From NCBI GenBank assembly GCA_020073385.1, contig JAIQFH010000018.1, positions 50,278-114,277 of the forward strand: DNA of 64,000 nucleotides, in the 5' to 3' direction. Below the pieces are notes generated by a model that saw only the letters and a list, made by a program, of their open reading frames with translations, was not told the DNA's origin and ran no database searches. Numbering within the stretch: the stretch's first letter is position 1; every line of letters starts with the position of its first letter. Both the position numbers and the translations under genes were made by a program. Positions 17,995-27,803 of this stretch are shown in pieces. The stretch is from Terriglobia bacterium. GTDB taxonomy: Bacteria; Acidobacteriota; Terriglobia; Terriglobales; Acidobacteriaceae.

Positions 17995-19635
17995 ATGACC
18001 TTAGCCATAAAACCTCGATCCTCGCTGGAGGGCCAACACTTTCAGGTGGTGGTCATCGGCGGCGGCATCAATGGAGTGGCAATCGCCCGTGAGTGTGCCC
18101 GCGCCGGCAAACGCACTCTGCTGCTCGAGCAGAATGATTTCGCCTCCGGCGTCACCAGCCGGTCTACTCGCATCATTCATGGCGGCCTGCGCTACCTTGA
18201 GCATGGTGAACTTGATCTGGTGCGCGAATCGGTTCGCGAGCGCGAACGCCTGCTCCGGGAACGCTCTCACCTGGTACATCCCATCCATTTCCTCTTTCTC
18301 TTGAACGAGAACAGCCAGCGCAGCGCCATGAAGGTGCGCGCCGGCCTCTGGCTCTACCAGCGCATGGCCAAAAAGAAGTCTCCCGATCTGAGCGAGATGG
18401 AGATGGCTCGGGTGCAGCGCTCGCTCGACGCCGGCCACCAGTGGTTGATGCTCAACTTCGAGGACGCCCAATGCGAGTTTCCCGAGCGCCTGGTAGCCGA
18501 GTGGATGCTGGAAGCCGCGGCAACCGGCGCGGTGGTCCGCAATCATTGTGAAGTGCTGGCCGTCGATATCGGTCAGGGCCGCGCCCGGGGCGTGCTCTTC
18601 AGGGACCGCACCACAGGAAAGGATCAACGCGTCGACGCCAGCTGGATTATCAACTGCACCGGTCCCTGGGCCGATCGCATCTGCCAGCGCTCGACGGTGC
18701 GCATGAAGAAGCCGATGCTCGGCGGCGTGCGCGGATCGCATATCGTTCTCCCAAGATTCTCTGGAGCTCCCACCGCCGCCCTCTACACCGAAGCCCCCGA
18801 CGGACGCCCCGTCTTTGTTGTGCCCTGGAACGAACAGATTCTTGTCGGCACCACCGAAGTGCCGGATACGGGTGATCCTGCAAAGGCCACCGCTTCTCAG
18901 CAGGAAATCGAATACTTGCTGCAAACCGCTGCTGCCTTGTTCCCCAAGGCAAAGCTTTCAGCGCATGACATCAAGTACGCCTTCGCAGGCATCCGACCGC
19001 TGCCGAACTCGCCAAGCGACAAGCCGTCTGCCGTAACCCGGCGTCATTTCCTGCATGACCACAGTGACGAAGGCGCCTCGCGCATGATCTCCGTGATCGG
19101 CGGTAAGCTCACCACCGCCGCTTCCCTGGCCCGCGAGTGTGCGCGCAAGATTGGCATCCCGGTCGAAGAGCCCAAGGCGGTCACGATAGGTCCGGGCAGC
19201 TCGCTTGATCCTCTACTCGATCAGGAGGTCATCGAAATCGCCCGCGCCGGTTCGGTCAGCGAAGAAACCGCCCGCGGCATGATGGAGTGGCACGGCCAGA
19301 ATGCCATGGATATCGCCCGCATGGCCCTGGTCGGCGCCGATCTCCGCGCGCCGATCTGTCCGCACACCTCTCACATTGTGGCGGAAGTCGTCGAGGCCTA
19401 CCGGAACGAATACGCCGTCACTCTGGGCGACGTGCTGCTGAGGCGCGTGCCCGTTGCGCTGGGTGCTTGCTGGTCCGAATCCTGCAGCCGCGAAGCAGCC
19501 CTCCGCATTGGCGCTGTCATGGGATGGAAAGAACAGGAGTTCGGAGCCAACCTGGAGCAGTTTGAAACCGAGCGCGCCGCCTTCCTGCAGCGCCCCGCCC
19601 GCACCGGATCCGCCCTGGAAGCCGCCGCGGATTAG
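17995..19635 (+). CDS. glpD: Aerobic glycerol-3-phosphate dehydrogenase
   Basis: The 546-residue FAD protein has a Rossmann dinucleotide motif at the N-terminus (VVVIGGGINGVAIAREC, about residues 18-34) and the GlpD signature that follows (DFASGVTSRSTRIIHGG, then LRYLEHGELDLVRES). Later landmarks include FVVPWNEQILVGTTE and KYAFAGIRPL. The C-terminal domain carries the DAO-C helices. The enzyme oxidises glycerol-3-phosphate to dihydroxyacetone phosphate and feeds electrons to quinone at the membrane. No glycerol kinase or facilitator gene is adjacent. The ATG at 17995 gives the normal family length; no strong ribosome site is seen. Confidence 0.92.
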   Translation: MTLAIKPRSSLEGQHFQVVVIGGGINGVAIARECARAGKRTLLLEQNDFASGVTSRSTRIIHGGLRYLEHGELDLVRESVRERERLLRERSHLVHPIHFLFLLNENSQRSAMKVRAGLWLYQRMAKKKSPDLSEMEMARVQRSLDAGHQWLMLNFEDAQCEFPERLVAEWMLEAAATGAVVRNHCEVLAVDIGQGRARGVLFRDRTTGKDQRVDASWIINCTGPWADRICQRSTVRMKKPMLGGVRGSHIVLPRFSGAPTAALYTEAPDGRPVFVVPWNEQILVGTTEVPDTGDPAKATASQQEIEYLLQTAAALFPKAKLSAHDIKYAFAGIRPLPNSPSDKPSAVTRRHFLHDHSDEGASRMISVIGGKLTTAASLARECARKIGIPVEEPKAVTIGPGSSLDPLLDQEVIEIARAGSVSEETARGMMEWHGQNAMDIARMALVGADLRAPICPHTSHIVAEVVEAYRNEYAVTLGDVLLRRVPVALGACWSESCSREAALRIGAVMGWKEQEFGANLEQFETERAAFLQRPARTGSALEAAAD

Positions 19636-19731
19636 TCGAACTCATCACACAATTGATTTTGGAAGTGTGCCTTTTTAGCCGCGCCGTCCAGCGCTTGAAA
19701 AGGACGCGGCCTTCAGACGCTGAGAAGCAGT

Positions 19732-19756
19732 GCGGTTTAGCGAATGGCTAAACCGC
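19732..19756. terminator. Perfect 10-bp hairpin downstream of glpD
   Basis: GCGGTTTAGC and GCTAAACCGC form a perfect 10-bp stem around a 5-base loop, about 100 bp after the glpD stop. There is no T-tract, so it may be a dispersed hairpin element rather than a strong terminator. A near GC-rich inverted sequence (GCGCCGTCC / GGACGCGGC) lies just upstream. Confidence 0.5.
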
Positions 19757-19884
19757 CTCAGCGCCTGTTCATCAGCTCGGAGATGCTGTTGGTGTGCGGA
19801 AGAAAAGGCGCCATTAAAGGTGCTGCTGCGAACTGCCGACAGATGATACGTGCCGCGTACAAAAACGCTCGTTTGGAGGCAACC

Positions 19885-20292
19885 GTGAGTTGGTTAGATT
19901 GGGACATGTCCTATAGCGTTAAAGTCAAGAAGTGCGACGACGATCACAGAAAGCTGTTCTCGCTCATCAAAGCTTTGCATGAGGCAATGAAAGCCGGTAA
20001 AGGTGCGCAGGTGCTCCAACAGATCCTGAAGGAACTCGCGGACTACACGAAGTATCACTTCTCGGGAGAAGAAGAGATGCTAGCGAAAACCAACTATCCC
20101 GGGCTTGGCTCACATCGTGCCCAGCACCAGCAGTTCGTCAAGAAGGTGGAAGAATTTCGGCAAGATGCCGCGGCAGGCAAGCTGGCACAAACAATTGCCG
20201 TGTCGACCTTCCTGAATGATTGGCTGGTCAATCATATCAAGCGGACTGACCAACAATATTCTGAGCACCTGAACGCTAACGGCATTTCTTAG
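19885..20292 (+). CDS. Bacteriohemerythrin
   Basis: The GTG at 19885 with a GGAGG site gives 135 residues of a hemerythrin domain. The N-terminal WLDWDMSYSV is the usual opening, and the di-iron ligands are in the expected order: His in DDDHRKLF, His and Glu in KYHFSGEEEM, His residues in HRAQHQQF, and His/Asp in NHIKRTDQQY. Such proteins bind oxygen reversibly and serve in oxygen supply, sensing or iron handling. Upstream in-frame sequence back to 19744 runs through a hairpin and is not part of the protein. Confidence 0.92.
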   Translation: MSWLDWDMSYSVKVKKCDDDHRKLFSLIKALHEAMKAGKGAQVLQQILKELADYTKYHFSGEEEMLAKTNYPGLGSHRAQHQQFVKKVEEFRQDAAAGKLAQTIAVSTFLNDWLVNHIKRTDQQYSEHLNANGIS

Positions 20293-20498
20293 CACTCGGA
20301 TGGACCGGCTGAAGGCAGCGCCCGTCTTCTCACTGAGAAGCGACGGCGGCGCCAACTCGTTGGAGAGCCGAGACCCCGGCGGGCCCGTACGACATTATTT
20401 TGTGCGTGTGTGCCGGTTATTTGGCGCACTACATCTCGGTTTCACTCAACGATCAACCCCCACACCGCTGATCCCATTAATCGGTCAACCTCCCCCCG

Positions 20499-21092
20499 CT
20501 ACTTAACCTTTGCGCCCTGCCACGTGGAATCTATCTGGATGCTGCACCCCGAAGGTTGCGGTTGCCGCGACTTCTTCAAGTCCAGCCACTCCTCGTACTC
20601 GATCTTTTTGGCAGATGACATTTCCACTCGATACTGACCCTTCTTGAGACTAATGATCACGTAGAAGTACAAAATCCCTGAGTCAAGATGGCCGTCGACC
20701 GCCACGGCGAACTCAAGCATCTTTCGCTCTGTCGTCCATTTCTCCGGGGGTTCCATGCTGCCGTATGTTGGGATATCAATCCAATTTGGAGTTTCGGACA
20801 TTGCGTCGTCGAACCAATCGAAGTCCGCCGGTTGATTCGCATTGAATCCAGATTCGCCCATCAGGGACCAAATCCTCATTCGCCTCCAGGTGATGGCCTT
20901 GTCCGTCACGTCACGCCCGTTTTTCTTCACGGTGATCGAGCTATTGCCGTGCACCATGTATTCGTTAGTTTTGTAAACTGAAAAAAAATTGCTCAGATAG
21001 CGTCGTCCCTGGCCTCTGGGGACTCGCGCGCTGAAGTTTGTATTGGTCGGGTTGTATTCGAGAACATAATCATCCGCTGAGAAATCGCCCAT
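20499..21092 (-). CDS. Hypothetical protein, beta-rich, unknown
   Basis: The 197-residue protein has a good AGGAG site before its ATG but no recognised family. It has no signal peptide or membrane helix, is rich in aromatic residues (FDWFDDAM, WIDIP, YFYVIISL), and alternating hydrophobic stretches suggest a mostly beta fold. It stands alone, convergent with the hemerythrin gene and divergent from the rhomboid gene. Base composition is a little lower in GC than its neighbours, which may point to recent acquisition. Confidence 0.55.
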   Translation of the reverse strand: MGDFSADDYVLEYNPTNTNFSARVPRGQGRRYLSNFFSVYKTNEYMVHGNSSITVKKNGRDVTDKAITWRRMRIWSLMGESGFNANQPADFDWFDDAMSETPNWIDIPTYGSMEPPEKWTTERKMLEFAVAVDGHLDSGILYFYVIISLKKGQYRVEMSSAKKIEYEEWLDLKKSRQPQPSGCSIQIDSTWQGAKVK

Positions 21093-21401
21093 GCGTGTCT
21101 CCTCTTACCTGGCCTGGGGATGGCGGCCCACAGTATACGGTGGCGCTCAGGCCCGCACAAATCAGCCAGGGATGTTTTATGTCCTGAGTTGCTGGGAACA
21201 ACTCGCACACAGAGTGGCTTCACGCTTGTAGGCCCCGCTCACTTGCGAGAAGTTTTTTCTGCCGTAAGCGGCACAGAGAGCATAGGGGCGCCTGGCTGGT
21301 TACCAAAGATTGGACACGACCGTGAGTCATCTGGGAATGGCCCTGTTCCCCCTCTAAACTGTCGCCGACACAGCTGGATTTCTGCGTCTGAGGGCAGTGC
21401 G

Positions 21402-22940
21402 ATGTTAATTCCCATCAAGCACGAAAACATGGCGGCCCGCCGCTGGCCGGTTGTCACGCTGGCCCTGATAGCCATCAACACGATTGTTTTTCTTTTTACC
21501 ACGATGTCGATGAGCGACGAGGGGCCCCAGTTGGGCGAGGTGAAGTCTGACATCCTGATCCTGGCCGCCCTGCACCCGGAACTGAAGATGCACCCAGAAG
21601 AAGAGCGGCTGGTCGATGGGTTCAAGAAGAGCCATCCAGATCAGTGGAAGCAGGTGCAGAGCCCCTACCGTGACGTCATCAACGCCTACGACGCCAAGAT
21701 CAAGCTGATGGAGGACCCGGAGAAGCTTCAAGAGGAGATGGATTCTCTGAACGAGCAGTACGTAAAACTCTCGTCGACTTCCATCACCGAGCAATACGCA
21801 TTTATTCCCGCGCATCCCAGCGCCCTTAGCTATCTGACCGCCAATTTCTTGCACGGCGGCTGGATGCACCTGATCGGCAACATGTGGTTTCTCTGGCTAG
21901 CAGGATTCGTGCTGGAAGATGTCTGGGGACGCTGGCTGTACTCGGCGTTCTACCTGATCGCGGGCGCGGCGGCGCTACAGTTCCACGCCTGGCTCAACCC
22001 GGGCAGCATTACCCCTACTCTTGGCGCATCGGGAGCCGTGGCCGCGTTGATGGGAGCGTTCCTAGTGCGCTTCCTCAAGATGAAGATCGAAATGGCATGG
22101 ATCTGGTGGTTCAGCCCGATCCGCCTGCTACGAACCGGCAATCCCTTCCGTATGTTTCGTTTCAAGGCCGCCGCGTACTGGCTACTGCCCCTCTGGCTTG
22201 GAGTCGAAGTTCTCTATGGCGCGCTATTCGGCTCCATGAGCAGCGTGGCGCATTGGGCGCACGTCGGCGGATTTGTCTTCGGAGCGCTGGCGGCGGTTGC
22301 GATTCGCTATTCCGGCATCGAGCAGAAAGCCAACAAGGCCATCGAAGAGGACCTCGCGTGGACCAACGACGCCGAGCTCGAGCAAGCCAGCTCGATGATG
22401 GAGCACGGCCAACTCTCCGAGGCCCAGACTCTGCTGACCAGCTACGTCGCCGCAAATCCGAATTCGCTGGATGCATGGGCCCTGCTGCGCCAAATTTACA
22501 CCCGCCAGAGTGATACGAAATCGTATCTTGATGCGACCGTCAAGACCTGCGGACTGCACTTGAAAGCGCACCAGATCGAAGCGGCGTTTCAGGATTACGC
22601 CGAATTCATCGACAATGGCGGCAGCAAGATGCCCACCACGACCTGGCTCGAACTGTGCAAGGGCGCCGAAGAGATGCAGGAGTTCGAGCGGGCTCTCTCC
22701 GAGTATCAGGAACTTGCAAAGGCGTACCCCGCTGAACGGCAATCGTTGACTGCCCAGCTCAGCGCCGCAAGGCTGTGCCTGAAGAAGTTGAACCGTCCTA
22801 AAGACGCTCTGGCAATTTATCAGGCGGCCGCGGTATCACCCATCCCTCATCTCGACTGGGAGACGCTGATTCAGGCCGGCATCAAAGAGGCGAAAGCGGC
22901 TCTCTCGTCAGGAAACGCGATCGCTGCCGGCGCGCAGTAA
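21402..22940 (+). CDS. Rhomboid-family intramembrane serine protease with TPR C-terminus
   Basis: The 512-residue protein has a first membrane helix (about 14-32), a soluble insert of about 95 residues, and then the rhomboid core: HLIGNMWFLWLAG, the catalytic serine Ser210 in GASGAVAALMG, and the catalytic histidine His287 in HWAHVGGFVFG. Residues 320-500 are TPR-like helices (QLSEAQTLLTSYVAANPNSLDAW in outline). Rhomboids cut substrates inside the membrane; TPRs may recruit the substrate. The ATG at 21402 directly precedes the first helix; open codons further upstream do not look like protein. Confidence 0.88.
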   Translation: MLIPIKHENMAARRWPVVTLALIAINTIVFLFTTMSMSDEGPQLGEVKSDILILAALHPELKMHPEEERLVDGFKKSHPDQWKQVQSPYRDVINAYDAKIKLMEDPEKLQEEMDSLNEQYVKLSSTSITEQYAFIPAHPSALSYLTANFLHGGWMHLIGNMWFLWLAGFVLEDVWGRWLYSAFYLIAGAAALQFHAWLNPGSITPTLGASGAVAALMGAFLVRFLKMKIEMAWIWWFSPIRLLRTGNPFRMFRFKAAAYWLLPLWLGVEVLYGALFGSMSSVAHWAHVGGFVFGALAAVAIRYSGIEQKANKAIEEDLAWTNDAELEQASSMMEHGQLSEAQTLLTSYVAANPNSLDAWALLRQIYTRQSDTKSYLDATVKTCGLHLKAHQIEAAFQDYAEFIDNGGSKMPTTTWLELCKGAEEMQEFERALSEYQELAKAYPAERQSLTAQLSAARLCLKKLNRPKDALAIYQAAAVSPIPHLDWETLIQAGIKEAKAALSSGNAIAAGAQ

Positions 22941-23061
22941 AAAGTCAGCCCCACGATCAAGCGGAGAATTGGGTTTCTGACGAAAGCGATGGATCACGAT
23001 TCATCGCTGGATGCGGACGGCCACGCTCGGCTGTCGAGCATCGGAGATTTCACAATCTAAC

Positions 23062-25086
23062 TCAGGGCAGGTCGATGCGCCGGAGGAGCTGTTGAAATCG
23101 CTGATCTGAGCGATAGCGATCAAAGATCGGATCGACGGCGATGTATTCCATCCAGACGGCGCGATCGCCATACGCGGCTTGCAGCCATTTGAACGTGTCT
23201 TCGTCACTTTTCAGCGCTGCGTAGATCTGAGCCAACCCGTAGGGCGAAACGTAACGCTTTCTCGAGATTGTTTCCAGTTCGTGTGCGATTCCGAGTGCTT
23301 CACGCTTCCGACCTGCCGCTGCAAGAGCTACCGCGACTTGTGCCGTGTAAAGTGGGCTCCCCCCTGACAGACGCGCAGCCGCCTTCAGCTCACTAACCCC
23401 CTCGCTGCGCAAGCCTGCTTGAACGTAGCCCTCGCCGAGCAGAAGGTGCGCAGCTGCGAAGTTCGAATCCAGCTCAACAGAGTTCCGAGCTTGTTCGACT
23501 GCGCGGGAGTAGTCACGTGCCTGGTAGTGGCGGAGTGCCACCCATGTGCTGATCATGAGATTAAGTGGATCGAGTTCCAATGCACGGTTGGCTTCGGCAA
23601 GTGCTTCGTCGTGACGACGCTTAATGGAAAGATAGTCTCCGTACCAGTGGTGCGCATTGGCGTATTGAGGATCCAACTCCAGAGCACGCCTGAACTCGGA
23701 CTCCGCTCCAGCCCAATCCCAACGATGGCTAAGCACAAGGCCCAGGGAGGCGTGGGCTTCAGCCGATTGTGGATCGATCTCGAGCGCTTTGCGAGCGGCC
23801 GCGTAAGCCTTCGGAAGTGCGTCGGCCGGGGACTTGAACCCGTGCCACGTGAGTCCGCTGTTGCAATCGGCCAGCCCGGAATATGCCGCGGCATAGGTTG
23901 GATCGCTGTCAATGGCCTGCTGAAAATAAAGCTCCGCCTTTTGCATGCCGTCGGCGGTTCGCTTGTTCCAGTAGTACCGCCCTTTCAAATACGCCTCGTA
24001 TGCTTCAGGCCTTGTTCGTCTTGGATTTGCTAATCGAGTTTTCTGCTCTTCCGTGAGGGCGATGTGTATTTGGCCTGCGATGCTCTGCACAACGGAATCC
24101 TGCACAGCCAGCAGATCTTTGAGTTCGCGGTCGTAACTCTCGGTCCAGAGGTCTGTCTGATTTTGTGCCTGGATGAGCTGAACCGTGATGCGTACACGGT
24201 CCGACCACCGACGAACGCTGCCTTGGACCAGATAGTCCGCGTTCAGCTCTTTACCGATCTCCTTTGCAGCCAGCTTGCTGCCTTTGTACTTGGCAACAGA
24301 ACTGCGGGCTACTACGGTCATTTGATCCCGATTCAGCTTTCCGACTTGGGTGATCATTTCTTCAGTCAGGCCGTCACTGAAGAATTCCTGGTCAGGGTCG
24401 CGGCTCAAGTTCTCGAACGGCAGGACAGCGAGGACGATCTTGCCATGGGAATATGTGGGCGGGCTCGATGCTCGTCGCCAGGCCAGGAATGACAGAAGGA
24501 ACACGACTAGGAGCAACGCCAATGCTCCGACAAAAAGCCACCTATGGACCTTCCGACTCGCCGGTCCATGAGCGGTTCCGGCATGCGTCGCCGGCTCTGC
24601 CCTGCGATCTTGATCTGGCTCCACCAAACGCAGTCTGCGTGCTTCCAGCCAGCCGTCGAGTTCCGACACGAAATCCCGGTCGCTGGTGCGGACAACAGAT
24701 GCCTCTGGTTCGGAAGCTGCGTTCGCCTCTTTGGGAGTAATGACCTGCGCGATGAAGCGATACCCCTGCCCGGTCACGGTCTGTATGAATCGCGGGGTCT
24801 CGGCGTCATCCTTCAGGACGTGACGAAGCTTGCGGATCGCGCCCCGGATACTGTTGTCGGTATCCAGGAAAACACCCCGGCCCCAAACCCTGGAAACGAT
24901 TTGATCCCTGGTAACAATCTCGTCCCGGTGCTCAAGCAGAAGGAGAAGGATCTCGAACGGGATGCGCTCCAGCTTCAGCACACGACTGCCAAGGCGCAGC
25001 CTCGGGGGACGCAGATCAAGCTCGTAGCCTTCGCCGAACCGGATCGGTTGCTCCACCCCAGTTGGCTCGGAAGCCATGGCGCACAC
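23062..25086 (-). CDS. CadC-like transcriptional regulator: winged helix, TM helix, TolB/TPR region
   Basis: The 674-residue protein has an OmpR/PhoB-type winged helix at about 20-115 (LLLLLEHRDEIVTRDQIVSRVWG, then DNSIRGAIRKLRHVLKDD), a single membrane helix at about 188-208, a domain at about 220-345 that resembles the adenylate-cyclase-associated FlgO-like region (AVLPFENLSRDPDQEFFSDG is its typical opening), and then TPR repeats to the end. Such proteins sense at the membrane and bind DNA directly. It is divergent from the haloperoxidase gene with 187 bp between them, making that gene its most likely target. Confidence 0.87.
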   Translation of the reverse strand: MCAMASEPTGVEQPIRFGEGYELDLRPPRLRLGSRVLKLERIPFEILLLLLEHRDEIVTRDQIVSRVWGRGVFLDTDNSIRGAIRKLRHVLKDDAETPRFIQTVTGQGYRFIAQVITPKEANAASEPEASVVRTSDRDFVSELDGWLEARRLRLVEPDQDRRAEPATHAGTAHGPASRKVHRWLFVGALALLLVVFLLSFLAWRRASSPPTYSHGKIVLAVLPFENLSRDPDQEFFSDGLTEEMITQVGKLNRDQMTVVARSSVAKYKGSKLAAKEIGKELNADYLVQGSVRRWSDRVRITVQLIQAQNQTDLWTESYDRELKDLLAVQDSVVQSIAGQIHIALTEEQKTRLANPRRTRPEAYEAYLKGRYYWNKRTADGMQKAELYFQQAIDSDPTYAAAYSGLADCNSGLTWHGFKSPADALPKAYAAARKALEIDPQSAEAHASLGLVLSHRWDWAGAESEFRRALELDPQYANAHHWYGDYLSIKRRHDEALAEANRALELDPLNLMISTWVALRHYQARDYSRAVEQARNSVELDSNFAAAHLLLGEGYVQAGLRSEGVSELKAAARLSGGSPLYTAQVAVALAAAGRKREALGIAHELETISRKRYVSPYGLAQIYAALKSDEDTFKWLQAAYGDRAVWMEYIAVDPIFDRYRSDQRFQQLLRRIDLP

Positions 25087-25273
25087 CCCATGGAAGAGAA
25101 ACGATTCTACACCACACCGGCAACACCGTCATAAGTGCAAACCCAGCTTGTATTTAGAGCGACACAAAACATAACGCCGCGACACACTCTCCGATATGGA
25201 CAACAAGGTCCGCTGCCGCAAATATGCCGATCACCACTGACCGAAAGCCAGTGAAGTATCAGGAGGAAGCACA

Positions 25274-26557
25274 ATGAAGAGGATACATGGCGACACGAAG
25301 AAGCGGGCTCTCGGGCTATGCATGTTGATCGCGACTCTATTCGGGTCTGCCGTCGCAAAAGCCGACGTCGTTTTGGACTGGAACGCGATCGCGGTTAACA
25401 CGGCGATCGCGAACAAACAAAACCCATTCGCCCAGGCACGATCCGCAGCGATAGTACAACTCGCGGTATTCGAATCCGTGAACGCCATCACTGGCGAGTA
25501 TCATCCTTATCTCGGAACGATCGTAGCACCCCCAGGTGCATCCCCTGACGCTGCAGCCATCCAGGCTGCCTATCGCGTGCTTAGCACCTATTTTCCTGCC
25601 AGCGCCTCGACCCTTGATGCAGAACGCGCGAACTCGCTGGCGTCTATACCGGACGGCCAAGCCAAGACCGACGGCATTGCCACGGGTGAAGCCGCAGCGT
25701 TGGCCATGATCGCTCTGCGTGCGAACGACGGATCGTCGCCTCCGCAATTCAAGATACCGGGGCCGCTGGTTCCGGGGGAATGGCAGGCCACCGCGAGTTG
25801 TCCAATTGTGGATGGAATCGCAGTCGGAATCGCGTTTCAATGGCAGAACGTAACTCCGTTCGGCATCCCGAGTGCTAGTGAGTTTCTGCTCGATCCGCCG
25901 CCAGCGCTCGCGAGTCGCGAATACGCGAAAACCTACAACGAAGTGATGAGGGTGGGAAGCATCGACAGTACAGAGCGACCACAAGATCGCGCTAATGTCG
26001 CGCTTTTCTATGCGGCGTCTTCGCCAACTCAGGTCTTCAATCAGGCCGTCCAGCAGGTTGCACAGGAACAGTGGCATTCGCTATCCGAAAATGCTCGGGC
26101 TCTGGCCGTAGTGAACATGGCGATGAATGACAGCTTGGTCGCTTCATTCCTCAATAAGTATCACTACAATTTCTGGCGGCCTGAAACAGCAATCCACGCT
26201 GGTGATGCAGACGGTAATCCAAAAACCGATCCTGATCCCAGCTTTGTGCCCTTCGTCACGACTCCATGTTTTCCGAGTTATCCATCCAACCACGGCAGCG
26301 CAGCCAATGGCGCCGCAGAGATTCTGAGGCGCATATACGGCGAAGGCGGCCATTTCATTACCTTGTCAAATCCCGCCGTGCCCGACATCGTATTGCAATA
26401 CACGACGTTCAAGCAGATTACCGACGACATTTCCGACGCACGTGTTTACGGTGGGATACATTTTCGAACCGATCAGGTCGCAGGCGAGCGCCTGGGAAAG
26501 GCTATAGGAAAGGCCGTGTACAAGCACAACTTACGTCGCATGCACGATGACGACTGA
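25274..26557 (+). CDS. Secreted vanadium-dependent haloperoxidase / PAP2-like enzyme
   Basis: The 427-residue protein has a signal peptide (basic start, hydrophobic core, VAKADV near residue 31). The vanadate/phosphate pocket is complete by eye: Lys and Arg in NKYHYNFWRPETAI, the PSxxxGH-type motif PSNHG at 337-341 (catalytic His340), and R/H in ARVYGGIHFRTD with His396. These enzymes oxidise halides with hydrogen peroxide in the periplasm or outside the cell; acid phosphatases share the fold. A strong AGGAGG site precedes the ATG. It is divergent from the CadC-like regulator. Confidence 0.87.
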   Translation: MKRIHGDTKKRALGLCMLIATLFGSAVAKADVVLDWNAIAVNTAIANKQNPFAQARSAAIVQLAVFESVNAITGEYHPYLGTIVAPPGASPDAAAIQAAYRVLSTYFPASASTLDAERANSLASIPDGQAKTDGIATGEAAALAMIALRANDGSSPPQFKIPGPLVPGEWQATASCPIVDGIAVGIAFQWQNVTPFGIPSASEFLLDPPPALASREYAKTYNEVMRVGSIDSTERPQDRANVALFYAASSPTQVFNQAVQQVAQEQWHSLSENARALAVVNMAMNDSLVASFLNKYHYNFWRPETAIHAGDADGNPKTDPDPSFVPFVTTPCFPSYPSNHGSAANGAAEILRRIYGEGGHFITLSNPAVPDIVLQYTTFKQITDDISDARVYGGIHFRTDQVAGERLGKAIGKAVYKHNLRRMHDDD

Positions 26558-26725
26558 GCTCAGATCGAGTGCGATTCGCCATTCGAGTGTTGCGGTCTGC
26601 TGATGTGCGGCTGTGGCGCGCGAATGGCGAGTTCGCGCTTGTGGCCTTTAGAGACTGCATTGAACCTACGCGGTCGAACAAGCACCACTAAAACTCCACC
26701 CGCGTGGCGGCGGAATGTGAAAGCT

Positions 26726-26779
26726 CGGCATAGCAATGCCGGGTAAGCTGGGATAGAAAGTCCAGAGTCCCGTAGGGAC
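26726..26779. repeat. Two small hairpins between convergent genes
   Basis: CGGCAT-AGCA-ATGCCG (26726-26741) and GTCCC-GTA-GGGAC (26767-26779) lie between the convergent haloperoxidase and GDPD genes. They resemble the other intergenic hairpins here and may help end transcription. No T-tract follows. Confidence 0.4.
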
Positions 26780-26801
26780 GGCCCGCTCTTCGTCGCTCTG
26801 T

Positions 26802-27491
26802 TCACTCTTCTTCGGATCTTCCATCGCCGCGACTCCTCGCTGACAAAGTCCGGCAGAGAAGATCCGTATCATCCGAGATGATGCCCTCAACGCCAAGGTC
26901 AGCCCAGCGCTCCATGTCTGCCCGCGCATTGACCGTCCAGACGAGAATTTTCTTTCCGGCTCCCTTTATTTTGCGAATCAACTCTGCGTCAACCAATGCG
27001 TGGTGGGGAATCACATACTGGACCGGAAGTTCGCCCCAAAGGCGGAGTTGAGTCGTGAACTCACAGATCAGACCGAGGGGAACGGTGGCGTCCAGGGCAT
27101 GCACCGATTTGAGCACTCCGGGCTGAAAAGAGGAGACCACGAATCCCAGGCGCGGCTTGTGTCTCAGGAACAGGTCGAGCGTAATTCTCTCCAGCCCCTT
27201 AACCTTCAACTCGATGTCGAGAAAGGAATCGCGGTAGCGCTGGAGCACATCCCGCAGCCGTGGCAACCGGGAAAGCTGCTTCGCTGGTGTGCGTGAAACC
27301 TCGTACCCGGAGACCTTCGCGTCGTGGCAAACCACAGCCTCTTCATCCTCGGTGAGACGTACATCAAATTCAAATCCGTCGCACCCGTCCGCTATGGCGC
27401 GATCGAATGACTCCAGCGTGTTCTCAGGAATGGATCGGACGGCGCGCGCCCCGCGATGCCCGAGCAGCAGCGGACGAATGGGTACCGGCAT
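26802..27491 (-). CDS. Glycerophosphodiester phosphodiesterase (GDPD)
   Basis: The 229-residue protein has the GDPD TIM-barrel signature: GHRGA at about 8-12 with the catalytic histidine, ENTLESFDRAIADGCDGFEFDVRLT with Glu and Asp metal ligands, and VVCHD with the second histidine. The C-terminal part (ILVWTVNARADMERWADLGVEGIISDD) is also typical. It hydrolyses glycerophosphodiesters to glycerol-3-phosphate and an alcohol, which could feed GlpD encoded 7 kb away. There is no signal peptide, so it is cytoplasmic. It follows the small CPCC protein by 3 bp, indicating an operon. Confidence 0.9.
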   Translation of the reverse strand: MPVPIRPLLLGHRGARAVRSIPENTLESFDRAIADGCDGFEFDVRLTEDEEAVVCHDAKVSGYEVSRTPAKQLSRLPRLRDVLQRYRDSFLDIELKVKGLERITLDLFLRHKPRLGFVVSSFQPGVLKSVHALDATVPLGLICEFTTQLRLWGELPVQYVIPHHALVDAELIRKIKGAGKKILVWTVNARADMERWADLGVEGIISDDTDLLCRTLSARSRGDGRSEEE

Positions 27492-27494
27492 GAA

Positions 27495-27803
27495 TCAGTC
27501 GAGATCGAAGTCGCGAATCGGCTTGCCCGTGTCGGGAGTCTCTTTCGCTTTCTTGACCGCTTCTTGGAACTTCTTCTCGAGCAGGTCAGAGGCGTGCTTC
27601 TGCGCCTCTACTGACTGCTGAAAAATCGACTCCCGCCGGCTGTCCTGCTCGCGCATGGCCTTCGCCGCAGCTTCCATATCGGCGAAAGTCTTCGGCTTCA
27701 CCGCTGGCGTGTGAGCGATGACGGAGGCGGTCTCGGTGTCGATCTTCAGCACCGCACTGCAGCACGGACAAGTCACTTCAAAATTGGACGGTTTCTTGGT
27801 CAT
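27495..27803 (-). CDS. Small CxxC protein with coiled-coil region, unknown
   Basis: The 102-residue protein has a single CPCC motif near residue 12 (VTCPCCSAVLKID), like half of a zinc ribbon, followed by a charged helical stretch over about 40-85 (MEAAAKAMREQDSRRESIFQQ in outline) that may form a coiled coil. It sits directly upstream of the GDPD gene (3-bp gap). No function is known to me; a dimer could complete a zinc site with two CxxC motifs. Confidence 0.6.
   Translation of the reverse strand: MTKKPSNFEVTCPCCSAVLKIDTETASVIAHTPAVKPKTFADMEAAAKAMREQDSRRESIFQQSVEAQKHASDLLEKKFQEAVKKAKETPDTGKPIRDFDLD

Noticed and set aside
26560..26805. Open frame of 81 residues on the minus strand upstream of the GDPD gene end
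   Set aside because: It crosses two hairpins, has low-complexity basic composition, and no ribosome site; it looks like chance in a GC-rich gap.
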